The position numbers and the translations under genes are program-made. DNA of 64,000 nucleotides from the NCBI GenBank assembly GCA_902781705.1, contig CACZKE010000004.1, positions 1 through 64,000 of the forward strand, given 5' to 3'. Each line of letters opens with the position of its first letter. The stretch's first letter is position 1. This DNA comes from an uncultured Bacteroidia bacterium. GTDB taxonomy: Bacteria; Bacteroidota; Bacteroidia; Bacteroidales; UBA932. Below, in pieces: positions 9,201 to 17,908 of this stretch. The notes beneath the pieces are model-generated. The model worked only from the letters and a program-made list of their open reading frames with translations. It made no database searches and was not told the origin of the DNA.

Positions 9201-10433
9201 ATGGAATTCAGAGACCTGAAACAACAATACCGAGTCCTCCGCGAGGACATGGACCGCGCCATCCTGGATGCCGTCGCCAGCGGAGCCTATATCATGGGTC
9301 CGCAAGTGAGGGAACTTGAGAACCAACTGGCGGAATATGTGGGAGTCAAGCATTGCCTCACTTGCGCCAATGGGACGGACGCCTTGACCTTGGCCCTGAA
9401 AGCGTGGGGAATCGGTCCCGAGGATGCGGTATTCGTGCCGGATTTCACGTTCTTCTCCTCAGCCGAGGTGGTTTCCCTGGAAGGGGCTACGCCGGTGTTT
9501 GTGGATGTCCATGAGGAAACCTTCAACATGGACGCTGAGGATCTGGATCGGGCCATCAAGCAGGTCCTTGCCGAAGGTCGGCTGCAGCCGCGGGCGATTG
9601 TCGCCGTTGACCTTTTCGGCCTTCCGGCGGACTACAAGGCCATCCGCGCCGTCGCCGACAAGTATGGCCTCTTGATCCTGGAAGACGGAGCCCAGGGCTT
9701 TGGGGGTTCTGTCATTCCGAGCGAAGCGAAGGAATCTCGTGCCTGCTCCTTCGGCGATATCTCCACCACCTCCTTCTTCCCCGCCAAGCCGGTTGGTTGC
9801 TACGGCGACGGCGGTGCGGTCTTTACAGACAATGACGAGTGGGCCTCGCTCATCGAGTCCTACCGGGTCCACGGGAAGGGACAGTTCAAGTATGACAACG
9901 TCCGTATCGGCCTGAATTCCCGGCTGGATACCGTCCAGGCCGCGGTCCTACAGGTAAAACTGAAGGCCTTTGCCGATTATGAACTGGATGCCGTGAATGC
10001 CGCGGCCGAAAGATATACAAGTCTCCTGGGTGACGTGGTGGCTACTCCGGTCATCCCGGACGGCTATCGTTCCAGTTGGGCGCAGTACACCATCCGTTTG
10101 AAGGACCGTACGCAGCGGGACGGGCTCCAGGCGCATCTGAAGTCCCTGGGCATCCCCTCCATGGTCTATTATCCGAAACCGATGCACCTCCAGACGGCGT
10201 TTGCAGATTTCTCCACGCGGCCTTCCGGCCTTGGTCGAAATGACAAGGAAGTGGATTGTCTTGGTCGAAATGACAGTGTTTCTTTGTCATTTCGAGCGAA
10301 GTCGAGAAATCTGGATCACTGCCCCGTGGCGACCAGCCTCTGCGACCGTGTCCTGTCCCTGCCCATGCACCCGTACCTGACGGAGGAGCAGATCCAAACC
10401 GTCTGTAACGCCATCATTGACTATCTCCGATGA
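9201..10433 (+). CDS. wbpE: WbpE/WlbC-like DegT-family aminotransferase with in-frame repeat insertions
   Basis: A 410-residue PLP-dependent aminotransferase resembling WbpE/WlbC, which converts the 3-keto sugar made by WbpB into UDP-2-acetamido-3-amino-glucuronate. Visible features are NGTDALTLAL (58-67), DFTFFSSAEV (81-90), EDGAQGFGGS (161-170) and the PLP lysine K196 in SFFPAKP. Start 9201 (MEFRDLKQQY) is chosen because the 25 residues before it come from a repeat. Two segments look inserted: residues about 171-179 (VIPSEAKES) and about 337-372. At the DNA level both are copies of the dispersed palindromic repeat, kept in frame. The core motifs are intact, so the enzyme may still be active. 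Confidence 0.85.
   Translation: MEFRDLKQQYRVLREDMDRAILDAVASGAYIMGPQVRELENQLAEYVGVKHCLTCANGTDALTLALKAWGIGPEDAVFVPDFTFFSSAEVVSLEGATPVFVDVHEETFNMDAEDLDRAIKQVLAEGRLQPRAIVAVDLFGLPADYKAIRAVADKYGLLILEDGAQGFGGSVIPSEAKESRACSFGDISTTSFFPAKPVGCYGDGGAVFTDNDEWASLIESYRVHGKGQFKYDNVRIGLNSRLDTVQAAVLQVKLKAFADYELDAVNAAAERYTSLLGDVVATPVIPDGYRSSWAQYTIRLKDRTQRDGLQAHLKSLGIPSMVYYPKPMHLQTAFADFSTRPSGLGRNDKEVDCLGRNDSVSLSFRAKSRNLDHCPVATSLCDRVLSLPMHPYLTEEQIQTVCNAIIDYLR
9711..9739 (+). repeat. Palindromic repeat copy inside the wbpE-like gene
   Basis: gtcattccgagcgaagcgaa, then ggaatct, matches the copy at 9165-9194 with few changes. It encodes VIPSEAKES between the GAQGFGG and CSFGDIS motifs, where related enzymes have a short loop. 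Confidence 0.8.
10206..10312 (+). repeat. Composite palindromic repeat inside the wbpE-like gene
   Basis: About 107 bases made of at least three half-copies: gatttct followed by ggtcgaaatgacaa, a second ggtcgaaatgaca, then tgtcatttcgagcgaagtcg and gaaatct. The segment at 10265-10297 contains exact inverted arms (tcgaaatgaca / tgtcatttcga). It encodes about 36 extra residues and keeps the reading frame. Confidence 0.8.
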
Positions 10434-11611
10434 GTCTTTTCAACCCGCGTAAGCCCTGGGTCGAGCTCCAGCATGAGGAAGAGTTCATTCCGAAGAACTA
10501 TTCCGAAACGGGCGTGGATACCGGGGCGAAACTGGAGGATGAGATGGTTGCCTATCGGGACCTGAACTGGATCCATTCTCGAACGAAGAGCATGGGTCTG
10601 AAGGATATCATGGACTGGCTGGACAAGCATCACGATGAATTCGAAGAGAGTACCTTCATTGTCAACACCGACGACGGCAATGCCCTGGATACCCTTAGAA
10701 ACCATCACCCGCGTTTGATAATCAACAAATTGGGCTTAACCCACATCCGTCATCTCAATACTTTCCTGAATAAGGCGAACGAGAATCTGGTAGATGGCGG
10801 TTATCTGTGGTGTCATTCGCGTACCTCGGGACTGAAAAAGGAGATCATTCTACGGTCGCATCCCGGGCTTGTCGGCAAGATGCTGTATCTGATGCATTAT
10901 GGCTGGCACCGGGTGTGTGCCCGGATGAAGATCACCCGTTGGTTCTATATGTGGGTTACCAAGGGAAAGAACCGGTGCTACAGCCGCGTGGAATTGTTGG
11001 GCCGGATGTACCGGGCCGGATTCGAAGTCGTGGACGAGCGCTTCCATCAGGGTGAGTATTTCATCCTCGGACAGAAGTTCCGGAAACCCATCTGGGACGA
11101 CGACCCTTCCTATGGCGCACTGGTCAAATTGAACCGGGTCGGATATCATGGGAATATGATCGGTGTTTACAAGTTCCGCACGATGTATCCCTATTCGGAG
11201 TATTTGCAGCCCTATATCCTGGAACACGAGGGATTGCAGAAAGGCGGGAAGTTCGCCCATGATTACCGGGTCAATTATTGGGGACGCAAACTGCGCAGCA
11301 GTTGGTTGGATGAGTTGCCCATGGGCATCAACATCCTCAAGGGTCAGATGAAACTTGTCGGGGTACGGCCGCTGAGCCGGCAGTATTTCGGCCTTTATAC
11401 GCCAGAGATGCAGAAGTTGCATGTGAGTGTCAAGCCAGGTCTGCTTCCTCCGTTCTATTACGATGAAAAGACACCCGAGACCCTGGAGGACGTCCAGGCC
11501 TCGGAAAAACGATATATTGAAGCCTATCACAAGCGTCCCTTCGCCACCGACTGGCGGTATTTCTGGGGGACAGTAGGTAACATTTTGTTCAAGCACAAAA
11601 GATCGCATTAG
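10430..11611 (+). CDS. Sugar transferase with an unusual methyltransferase-like N-terminus
   Basis: A 393-residue protein. Residues about 230-345 carry the hallmarks of bacterial polyprenyl-phosphate sugar-1-phosphate transferases: LNRVGYHGNMIGVYKFRTM (K248-M252), the DELP motif at 294-297, LKGQMKLVGVRPLS, and a late PGL motif. These enzymes start glycan synthesis on undecaprenyl phosphate. The usual N-terminal membrane domain and KRxxD entry helix are absent. Instead, residues about 75-225 resemble a degenerate class I methyltransferase (HLNTFLNKANENLVDGGYLW, then LLGRMYRAGFEVVDE). The start overlaps the preceding stop (ATGA). It is the likely initiating transferase of the locus, but the unusual N-terminus means the mode of membrane attachment is uncertain. 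Confidence 0.75.
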   Translation: MSLFNPRKPWVELQHEEEFIPKNYSETGVDTGAKLEDEMVAYRDLNWIHSRTKSMGLKDIMDWLDKHHDEFEESTFIVNTDDGNALDTLRNHHPRLIINKLGLTHIRHLNTFLNKANENLVDGGYLWCHSRTSGLKKEIILRSHPGLVGKMLYLMHYGWHRVCARMKITRWFYMWVTKGKNRCYSRVELLGRMYRAGFEVVDERFHQGEYFILGQKFRKPIWDDDPSYGALVKLNRVGYHGNMIGVYKFRTMYPYSEYLQPYILEHEGLQKGGKFAHDYRVNYWGRKLRSSWLDELPMGINILKGQMKLVGVRPLSRQYFGLYTPEMQKLHVSVKPGLLPPFYYDEKTPETLEDVQASEKRYIEAYHKRPFATDWRYFWGTVGNILFKHKRSH

Positions 11612-11615
11612 AGAT

Positions 11616-12509
11616 ATGGCAGAAGCGACAACCTCCCCGCAGGAGGAAAAATGGGACATCGTCATCAAACCGAAGGACAAGCTCTTCTCGGTGGATTTCA
11701 AGGAGTTATGGGACTACAGGGATCTATGTTCCTTGTTCGTCAAGCGCAATATCATCACCCAGTACAAGCAAACGATCCTGGGTCCGGCTTGGTTTGTTAT
11801 CCAGCCTGCTCTCACAGTCATTATGTACATGATTGTGTTTGGCGGAATCGCGGGAATTCCAACAGATGGAGTGCCCAGGCCTTTGTTTTATCTGGCAGGT
11901 ACGTGTATGTGGAACTACTTTGCCGAGTGTCTGACCAAAACTTCGAATACGTTTGTAGCCAATGCCGGTATCTTCGGAAAGGTCTTTTTCCCGCGGTTGG
12001 TCATGCCGATTGCAACGGTGACCAGCAACCTTTTGCGACTGGCAATCCAGTTCGGGTTCTTTGTCGTCGTGTACATTGTCTATACGTTCGTTGATCCGAC
12101 CTGCACGGCCCACCTCACCTGGTATGTGCTTCTGTTTCCGGTCTTGATTGTGCTCCTCGCCGGTCTCGCCCTGGGCTTCGGCACCATTTTCTCATCCCTG
12201 ACCACCAAATACCGTGACCTGCAGGTACTCCTTTCTTTCCTTGTCCAGTTGTGGATGTATGCGACTCCTATTGTATATCCTTTAAGCCAGACGGGAAGTA
12301 TGCGTTTCATGGGTGTCCCGGTTCATACTTTCATGTGCCTGAACCCTGTGACTCCTATCATCGAGACCTTCAAGTATGGATTCTTGGGGTGCGGTTCTTT
12401 TGTCGGCTGGCGGTGGCTGATTTATAGTTTTGTGTTTATGTGCCTGCTGCTGAGTGTTGGAATCGTGGTGTTCAACAAGGTGCAGAAGAGTTTTATGGAT
12501 ACGGTGTAA
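11616..12509 (+). CDS. wzm: ABC transporter permease for polysaccharide export (Wzm-like)
   Basis: A 297-residue integral membrane protein of the ABC-2 type. The N-terminal cytoplasmic segment ends in KELWDYRDLCSLFVKRNIITQYKQT (spanning about residues 28-52), the coupling region typical of Wzm/TagG, followed by PAWFVIQPALTVIMYM and about six membrane segments. It exports lipid-linked polysaccharide with the ATPase at 26726. The two halves are normally adjacent, but here they are separated by about 14 kb of transferase genes. A decayed second copy of its 3' end lies at 13492-13568, showing that this junction has been rearranged. Confidence 0.88.
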   Translation: MAEATTSPQEEKWDIVIKPKDKLFSVDFKELWDYRDLCSLFVKRNIITQYKQTILGPAWFVIQPALTVIMYMIVFGGIAGIPTDGVPRPLFYLAGTCMWNYFAECLTKTSNTFVANAGIFGKVFFPRLVMPIATVTSNLLRLAIQFGFFVVVYIVYTFVDPTCTAHLTWYVLLFPVLIVLLAGLALGFGTIFSSLTTKYRDLQVLLSFLVQLWMYATPIVYPLSQTGSMRFMGVPVHTFMCLNPVTPIIETFKYGFLGCGSFVGWRWLIYSFVFMCLLLSVGIVVFNKVQKSFMDTV

Positions 12510-12515
12510 AAGCGT

Positions 12516-13478
12516 ATGGGTGTATTAGCTGACATTAGAAGAAAACTGTTTTCGCAAAATTTCAATGATGAATTTGTATTAATTAGAAAAGAGTATTTTT
12601 TCCGTCTAAAAATAGAAACAGTCCCCGTCCTTGTTATCTCTAGTTTAGATAGCAGGACAGCGACTAGTGGTTTTGCGGATAGGCTGAGGGGAATAATTTC
12701 TTGTTACGCATATGCTAAGGCGATAGGTGTCCCATTCAGGATTGAGCATATCAGTCCTTTTGAATTGAATGATTATCTTGTCCCTAATTACTATGATTGG
12801 CGTTTGCAGGCCGGAGAGAAATCGATGAACTTGTTATATGCGAATCCTGTGTTCTTTTTATGCCATGAAATAGGATATCATAGTTTAAGGTTTCTTAGAA
12901 TTTGCAAAAGAAGGCAACATCATCTTTTCACTAATTCTGATTATATTAGGGATATCAATAACAAGTATCATCTGAGTTATCATTTTAATGAACTTTTTCA
13001 TGAACTCTTTAAACCCTCCCCTTCTTTAGATAAAGTCCTTGATACTCACAGAGCCAAACTGGGTACGGAGGGCTATATTTCTCTTTCTTTCCGATTTATG
13101 CAGTTAATGGGCGATTTTAAAGATTGCAAAGGGGATGTATTATCAGAAGAAGAAAAGAAGATGCTGCTGGATAAGACTTTGTCAGTTGTGCTCCAGTTGT
13201 ATCAAAAAGAGAAGAAGAAAATACTTGTAACATCTGATAGTCAGACTTTTATTGATAAAGTTATTCAATATCCTTTCGTATATGTTGCGCCTGGAAAGAT
13301 TGGCCATATCGGCTATTCTCAAGGAGCAGATGTATATGAGAAGATGTTTGTTGATTTCCTTTTGATTTCGCAGGCGGAGCATGTGTATATGGCTTTTTCA
13401 GGAAAGATGTATCGCAGTAATTTCGCAAAAACAGCCGCGTTGTCAATGGGGGCCCCGTATGATGAGATTCGATATTAG
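12516..13478 (+). CDS. Putative glycosyltransferase, weakly fucosyltransferase-like
   Basis: A 320-residue soluble protein in a distinctly AT-rich stretch. The segment GFADRLRGIISCYAYAKAIG followed by VPFRI (near residues 52-76) resembles the early nucleotide-sugar motif of several fucosyltransferase-like GT-B families. A later ILVTSDSQTFIDKV near residues 234-247 fits the second Rossmann domain. I do not recognise a precise family. It lies between the complete wzm and the decayed wzm tail, as if inserted there. A glycosyltransferase role fits the locus but rests on weak motifs. Confidence 0.5.
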   Translation: MGVLADIRRKLFSQNFNDEFVLIRKEYFFRLKIETVPVLVISSLDSRTATSGFADRLRGIISCYAYAKAIGVPFRIEHISPFELNDYLVPNYYDWRLQAGEKSMNLLYANPVFFLCHEIGYHSLRFLRICKRRQHHLFTNSDYIRDINNKYHLSYHFNELFHELFKPSPSLDKVLDTHRAKLGTEGYISLSFRFMQLMGDFKDCKGDVLSEEEKKMLLDKTLSVVLQLYQKEKKKILVTSDSQTFIDKVIQYPFVYVAPGKIGHIGYSQGADVYEKMFVDFLLISQAEHVYMAFSGKMYRSNFAKTAALSMGAPYDEIRY

Positions 13479-13491
13479 AATTGGTCCGCCC

Positions 13492-13568
13492 TTTGTGTGC
13501 CTGGTATTGGGTGTCGGAATCATGGTGTTCAATAAAGTGTACTAGCGTTTTGTGGATTCGGCGTTTAA
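13492..13568 (+). pseudogene. Decayed duplicate of the wzm 3' end
   Basis: Bases 13492-13563 align without gaps to 12435-12506 at the end of wzm, with 56 of 72 bases identical by hand count. The encoded peptide FVCLVLGVGIMVFNKVY, then a stop, then RFVDSA parallels the true end FMCLLLSVGIVVFNKVQ followed by KSFMDTV. It has an internal stop (tag) and no start. It occupies most of the gap between the genes at 12516 and 13575. Confidence 0.85.
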
Positions 13569-13574
13569 TTTGTT

Positions 13575-14603
13575 ATGACAATTCGAGCAAAGATCAATCC
13601 CTTTAACCATATTGCATATTCCAGTTTTTATATTTATGCATTGAGACGCGTTCTAGGGAGAGTCTCCGTCCAGTTTGATTGCCGCCCCTTTCAAGAACTG
13701 TCGATTGATTCTCAAAAAACCAGGGGATTGTTGTTCACGATTGAACAGCGAGGTTTTCCGGTGCGGAAGTATTTTATAAATGGGAATGACTCTTATCAAA
13801 TTAATGAGGAGATTTATGCATGGTGCGACGTGTATGCTTCCGTCAATGCCAATTTCAATAAGACCCCAGGAAGAGAGAAACTTGTATCACTAGTTCCTTC
13901 TTTCGGGGTAAGAGTTTGGGAGGCAGGAGGAACAGTATTAGCGGCTCTTTCTAATGCATTCTTTTATTCTCTGTATGTCCATGACCATAAGTTACGGACT
14001 TTTTTGGGTAATTATAAGAGGTTATTGAACCGTCCATCATATTCGGACTTGATTCCTGACTCCGGCAAATCGGATTATGTTTTCTTTTGCAGCACATTGT
14101 GGTACAATGATGAATACAATCAGAACGACCTTCTTGTGAATGGACGTCGGGCATCTTTTATCCGGGCATGCAAGGAGGTGGAAGGCCTTCGTTTTGAGGG
14201 TGGTTTTGTCCCTCAGAAAGGAAGATCTTCTATTGATCTTTTTGAAGATTGTATTTCGGGAACCAGCTATCCTTATAAAACGTGGTTGAAGAAAACGAAA
14301 CAATCGGCATTGGTTTTCAACACTCCAGCTTTTTGGGATTGCCATGGCTGGAAACTGGGAGAATATCTTGCGCTTGGTAAGGCGATTATCTCTACTCCTC
14401 TTTCTAATGACTTGCCCGCTCCGCTTATGCATGGGGTCAATATCCACTTTGTCGAAGATAATATAGAGAGCATGAAGGCTGCTATCACTTATATTTTGGA
14501 CAATCCAGACTATAGAAAGCAACTTGAACGAGGCGCCAGAGCATACTGGGAGTCGTATGGAACTCCGGAGAAGAGTCTCGAACTCATTGGCATCCACAGA
14601 TAA
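13575..14603 (+). CDS. Putative GT-B glycosyltransferase
   Basis: A 342-residue protein without signal peptide or membrane segments. The C-terminal half has the donor-site pattern of GT1/GT4-like enzymes: WKLGEYLALGKAIISTPL near residues 258-275, then a VEDNIESMKAAITYILDNP helix and the terminal YWESYGTPEKSLELI. The N-terminal half (NDSYQINEEIYAWCDVYASVN) is less typical. It probably adds one sugar of the repeat unit on the cytoplasmic side. The stop overlaps the next start (TAATG), so it is translated with the aminotransferase gene. Codon use is AT-rich. Confidence 0.65.
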   Translation: MTIRAKINPFNHIAYSSFYIYALRRVLGRVSVQFDCRPFQELSIDSQKTRGLLFTIEQRGFPVRKYFINGNDSYQINEEIYAWCDVYASVNANFNKTPGREKLVSLVPSFGVRVWEAGGTVLAALSNAFFYSLYVHDHKLRTFLGNYKRLLNRPSYSDLIPDSGKSDYVFFCSTLWYNDEYNQNDLLVNGRRASFIRACKEVEGLRFEGGFVPQKGRSSIDLFEDCISGTSYPYKTWLKKTKQSALVFNTPAFWDCHGWKLGEYLALGKAIISTPLSNDLPAPLMHGVNIHFVEDNIESMKAAITYILDNPDYRKQLERGARAYWESYGTPEKSLELIGIHR

Positions 14604-15706
14604 TGAATCATATCACGGTTACTTCGCCGCTTCTTCCCGCGTTGGAGGAGTTTAATAGAGTCCTACAGGAAATATGGGACAGCAAGTGGATTACCAATAA
14701 CGGATCCTTTCACAAGCGGTTGGAGGCTGCGTTGTGCGAGTATTTGAAGGTTCCGTATATCAGTTTATTCACGAACGGGACGCTTCCGTTGCTTACCGCT
14801 TTGCAGGCGCTTCGGATTACGGGTGAGGTGATTACGACGCCCTATAGTTTCGTGGCAACGACGCATTCCATCTGGTGGAACAATTGCAAGCCGGTGTTTG
14901 TCGATATCGATCCTGCTACGGGAAACATCGATCCTGACAAGATTGAAGCGGCCATTACACCGAAGACCAGTGCCATTATGCCGGTGCATGTGTATGGAAA
15001 ACCTTGCGATACGAAGCGGATACAGGAGATTGCCGACAAATATGGACTGAAGGTGATCTATGATGCGGCACACGCATTTGGGGTGGAAGTGAATGGGGAG
15101 AGTGTGTTGAATGCCGGCGATCTTTCTACGCTCAGTTTCCATGCTACGAAGGTGTTCAATACCATTGAAGGGGGAGCCATGGTTATGCATGATGCGGAAA
15201 CGAAGAAACGGATCGATTACCTGAAAAACTTCGGCTTTGCCGGGGAGACGGAGGTCGTCGGTCCTGGAATCAACAGCAAGATGGATGAGGTGCGTTCGGC
15301 CTATGGTCTGTTGAATCTCAAGCAGGTTGATGCGGCCATTGAGGCTCGCCATCAAGTGGCAATCAAGTATCGGGAAGCATTGCGGGATGTCCCTGGGATT
15401 ACGTTCTTCGATGACATGCCCGGTGTGCGGCACAACTACTCATATTTCCCGATTTTTGTCGATGCGGAAGTATATGGCATGACCCGGGATGAGTTATACT
15501 TCAAGATGAAGGAGAATGGTGTTCTCGGACGTCGGTATTTCTATCCATTGATTAGTTCCTTCAGCACTTATCGGGGTTTGCCCAGCGCTGCGCCGGAGAA
15601 TCTTCCGCAGGCGCATAAGATGGCGGATAGAGTAATTTGTCTGCCGATGCACCACACGTTAAGTGATGAAGATGTCAGTAGGGTTTTGGACTGTATTATA
15701 GGATAA
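14603..15706 (+). CDS. VioA-like sugar 4-aminotransferase (DegT family)
   Basis: A 367-residue PLP-dependent aminotransferase. Motifs are FTNGTLPLLTALQAL (56-70), TTPYSFVATTHSI (78-90), YDAAHAFG (153-160) and the PLP lysine K183 in SFHATKVF. This resembles VioA/FdtB-type enzymes that aminate dTDP-4-keto-6-deoxyhexoses. The expected product is a dTDP-4-amino-4,6-dideoxysugar, a suitable acceptor for acyl or aminoacyl groups. It is followed immediately by an ATP-grasp ligase (TAATG overlap), which suggests that the amino group is modified next. The exact sugar configuration cannot be read from the sequence. Confidence 0.75.
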   Translation: MNHITVTSPLLPALEEFNRVLQEIWDSKWITNNGSFHKRLEAALCEYLKVPYISLFTNGTLPLLTALQALRITGEVITTPYSFVATTHSIWWNNCKPVFVDIDPATGNIDPDKIEAAITPKTSAIMPVHVYGKPCDTKRIQEIADKYGLKVIYDAAHAFGVEVNGESVLNAGDLSTLSFHATKVFNTIEGGAMVMHDAETKKRIDYLKNFGFAGETEVVGPGINSKMDEVRSAYGLLNLKQVDAAIEARHQVAIKYREALRDVPGITFFDDMPGVRHNYSYFPIFVDAEVYGMTRDELYFKMKENGVLGRRYFYPLISSFSTYRGLPSAAPENLPQAHKMADRVICLPMHHTLSDEDVSRVLDCIIG

Positions 15707-16911
15707 TGCGACAGAAACGACTGATGCTCCTCGGGGGAATCCGATATTTGTTGCCGGTCATTGAGGCTGCGCATAAGGTGGGGTATTACGTGATAACGGC
15801 TGATTATCTTCCTGATAATATCGCTCATAAGTATTCTGATGAATACGTGAATGTAAGCATTGTTGATAAGGACGCAGTTCTCAAGGTTGCCCAGGAGATG
15901 CAGATCGATGGCATTATGTCTTTTGGGGTGGACCCAGGCGTGGTTTCAGCGGCTTATGTCCAGGAAAAGTTGGGACTGCCGTCATTTGGCCCTTTTGAAT
16001 CGGTCTGTATCCTTCAGAATAAGGACAGATTTCGGGCATTTCTTGCTGAAAACGGGTTCAATGTTCCAAAAGCAAAAGGTTTCTCGTCTGTCGCCGATGC
16101 GCTGAAGGGTATATCTGGGCTCAAGTATCCTGTGATAGTCAAACCCACAGATTCTGCAGGTTCGAAGGGTGTAACCCGTGTCGATCAGGAGGAACAACTG
16201 GAAGCGGCTTTGGAATACGCGATGCAACATTCTATTTCTAGTCATGTTATAGTCGAGGAGTTTATAGAGAAACAGGGTTGTTCTTCCGATACGGATTGTA
16301 TGTCCATTGATGGAAAGCTTGTTTTCGTGAGTTTCAATGCCCAGCGTTTTGATCAGGATGCGCCTAATCCATTTACACCCTCGGCATATACCTGGCCATC
16401 GACTTTTACAAAAGATCAAGAAGACTATTTGTCCAATGAGATTCAGCGTTTGATTACTTTGCTTGGTCTCAAGACAGTCGTATATAATGTAGAAACACGC
16501 ATTGGACTCGACGGACGGCCGTACATCATGGAATTGACACCTCGTGGGGGAGGAAATCGCTTATGTGAAATGCTCCGCTATGCTACGGGGGTGGATTTGA
16601 TCGCAGCGATTACTCGCGCCGTTGTAGGAGATCCGATAATACCGATCGACCAGAAACCCTATAAGGGGCACTGGGCAGAGGTTATTCTTCATACTGCTCA
16701 AGGTGGCATCTTTGATCGTTTGGAGATTAACAAAGATATCCATGCGGACATTATAGAAGAAGACCTTTGGGTTCAAAAAGGTAGTAAAGTGGAATCGTTT
16801 GAGGGGGCTAACAACGCCATTGGTTCGCTCGTCTTAAGATTCAGGACTTCGGAAGATATGGAATACGCCATTACCCATCAGAGAGAATGGCTTAACATTG
16901 TTGTGCAGTAG
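15706..16911 (+). CDS. ATP-grasp ligase 1
   Basis: A 401-residue ATP-grasp enzyme. The N-terminal pre-ATP-grasp domain begins with MLLGGIRYLLPVIEAAHKVGYYV. The ATP-binding core has YPVIVKPTDSAGSKGVTRV near 139-157, VEEFIEKQGCSSD near 182-194, and the metal-site strand YIMELTPRGGGNRL near 267-280. Such enzymes join a carboxylate to an amine through an acyl phosphate. Between two aminotransferase-like genes, amide linkage of an amino acid to an amino sugar is the most economical guess. It is one of three ATP-grasp genes in this locus; a carbamoyl-phosphate-synthase-type role is excluded by its size and context. Confidence 0.8.
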   Translation: MRQKRLMLLGGIRYLLPVIEAAHKVGYYVITADYLPDNIAHKYSDEYVNVSIVDKDAVLKVAQEMQIDGIMSFGVDPGVVSAAYVQEKLGLPSFGPFESVCILQNKDRFRAFLAENGFNVPKAKGFSSVADALKGISGLKYPVIVKPTDSAGSKGVTRVDQEEQLEAALEYAMQHSISSHVIVEEFIEKQGCSSDTDCMSIDGKLVFVSFNAQRFDQDAPNPFTPSAYTWPSTFTKDQEDYLSNEIQRLITLLGLKTVVYNVETRIGLDGRPYIMELTPRGGGNRLCEMLRYATGVDLIAAITRAVVGDPIIPIDQKPYKGHWAEVILHTAQGGIFDRLEINKDIHADIIEEDLWVQKGSKVESFEGANNAIGSLVLRFRTSEDMEYAITHQREWLNIVVQ

Positions 16912-17858
16912 TGCGGGCGATTGGAGGATATTTCGAACTTGAAGTACAAAAGGGTCGGCATTACCATGATCATGCTATCCGATTGAATACAGCACGTAAT
17001 TGCTTCGAGTATATACTTCGAGTAAGGAATTATCGAAAGGTATATGTTCCTTATTATACGTGTGAAGTAATATTGGAGCCAATTCGTAAGTTAGGTTTGG
17101 ATTATGAGTTTTACCGCATTGATAAACAGCTGGAGCCAGTAATTCTTCCAGATCTTAAACCTGACGAGGTTTTTTTGTACACGAACTACTTTGGCTTGAA
17201 ACAGGGATGTGCCAGGAGATTGTCCTCCTGTTATGGACAGCGGTTGATCGTAGATAATGCTCAAGCTTTTTACGATATGCCAATAGGGAATATAGATACG
17301 TTCTATTCGGCCAGGAAGTTTTTTGGCGTGGCAGATGGCGCATATCTTTATACAGATAAATCTTTGTCACAGTCATTTGATCGGGACTGCTCCTTCCAGA
17401 GAATGTCTCACTTGCTTAAACGTCTTGACCTCGGTGCGGAGAAAGGGTATCAGGATTTTCGTGATAATGACGATAGTCTTGTAGGGCAGGAGATTAAGCA
17501 GATGTCCACTGCGACAGATGTTCTTTTATCCGGAATTGATTATGAGGGTGGCAAGAGAAAAAGGAGAGCGAATTATCAGTATCTGGATTGCGTGCTGAAT
17601 GAATCCAACCGAATGCAATTAGTCCTGGACGACAATGCTGTTCCTATGGTGTATCCATATTTGACAGACGATTCTTCTCTGAAAAAGAAACTGATCGATA
17701 ATTGTATCTACGTTGCGACTTATTGGCCCAATGTGTTTGAATGGTGTCAGTATGGCGATTGGGAATATGAACTGGCGGATAAAACCGTGTTCCTTCCCAT
17801 TGATCAGCGATATGGATATAGTGACATGGATAGAATAATAGAAATGATTCACTCGTGA
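16911..17858 (+). CDS. Compact DegT-like PLP aminotransferase
   Basis: A 315-residue protein starting at GTG, whose G overlaps the TAG of the preceding gene. It is shorter than usual DegT enzymes (about 370) but keeps the order of motifs: RLNTARNCFEYIL (24-36), VYVPYYTCEVILEPI (44-58), IVDNAQAFY (113-121) and a candidate PLP lysine K136 in SARKFFGVADGAYL. It probably belongs to a divergent DegT/DnrJ subgroup found in polysaccharide loci. The substrate is unknown. It lies between two ATP-grasp genes, so it may supply the amine or the amino acid to be ligated. Confidence 0.65.
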   Translation: MRAIGGYFELEVQKGRHYHDHAIRLNTARNCFEYILRVRNYRKVYVPYYTCEVILEPIRKLGLDYEFYRIDKQLEPVILPDLKPDEVFLYTNYFGLKQGCARRLSSCYGQRLIVDNAQAFYDMPIGNIDTFYSARKFFGVADGAYLYTDKSLSQSFDRDCSFQRMSHLLKRLDLGAEKGYQDFRDNDDSLVGQEIKQMSTATDVLLSGIDYEGGKRKRRANYQYLDCVLNESNRMQLVLDDNAVPMVYPYLTDDSSLKKKLIDNCIYVATYWPNVFEWCQYGDWEYELADKTVFLPIDQRYGYSDMDRIIEMIHS

Positions 17859-17908
17859 TTTTTATGGAGTCGGTAATTCGGAAAATGAGTTGTTTAGAGA
17901 GTGCGATA

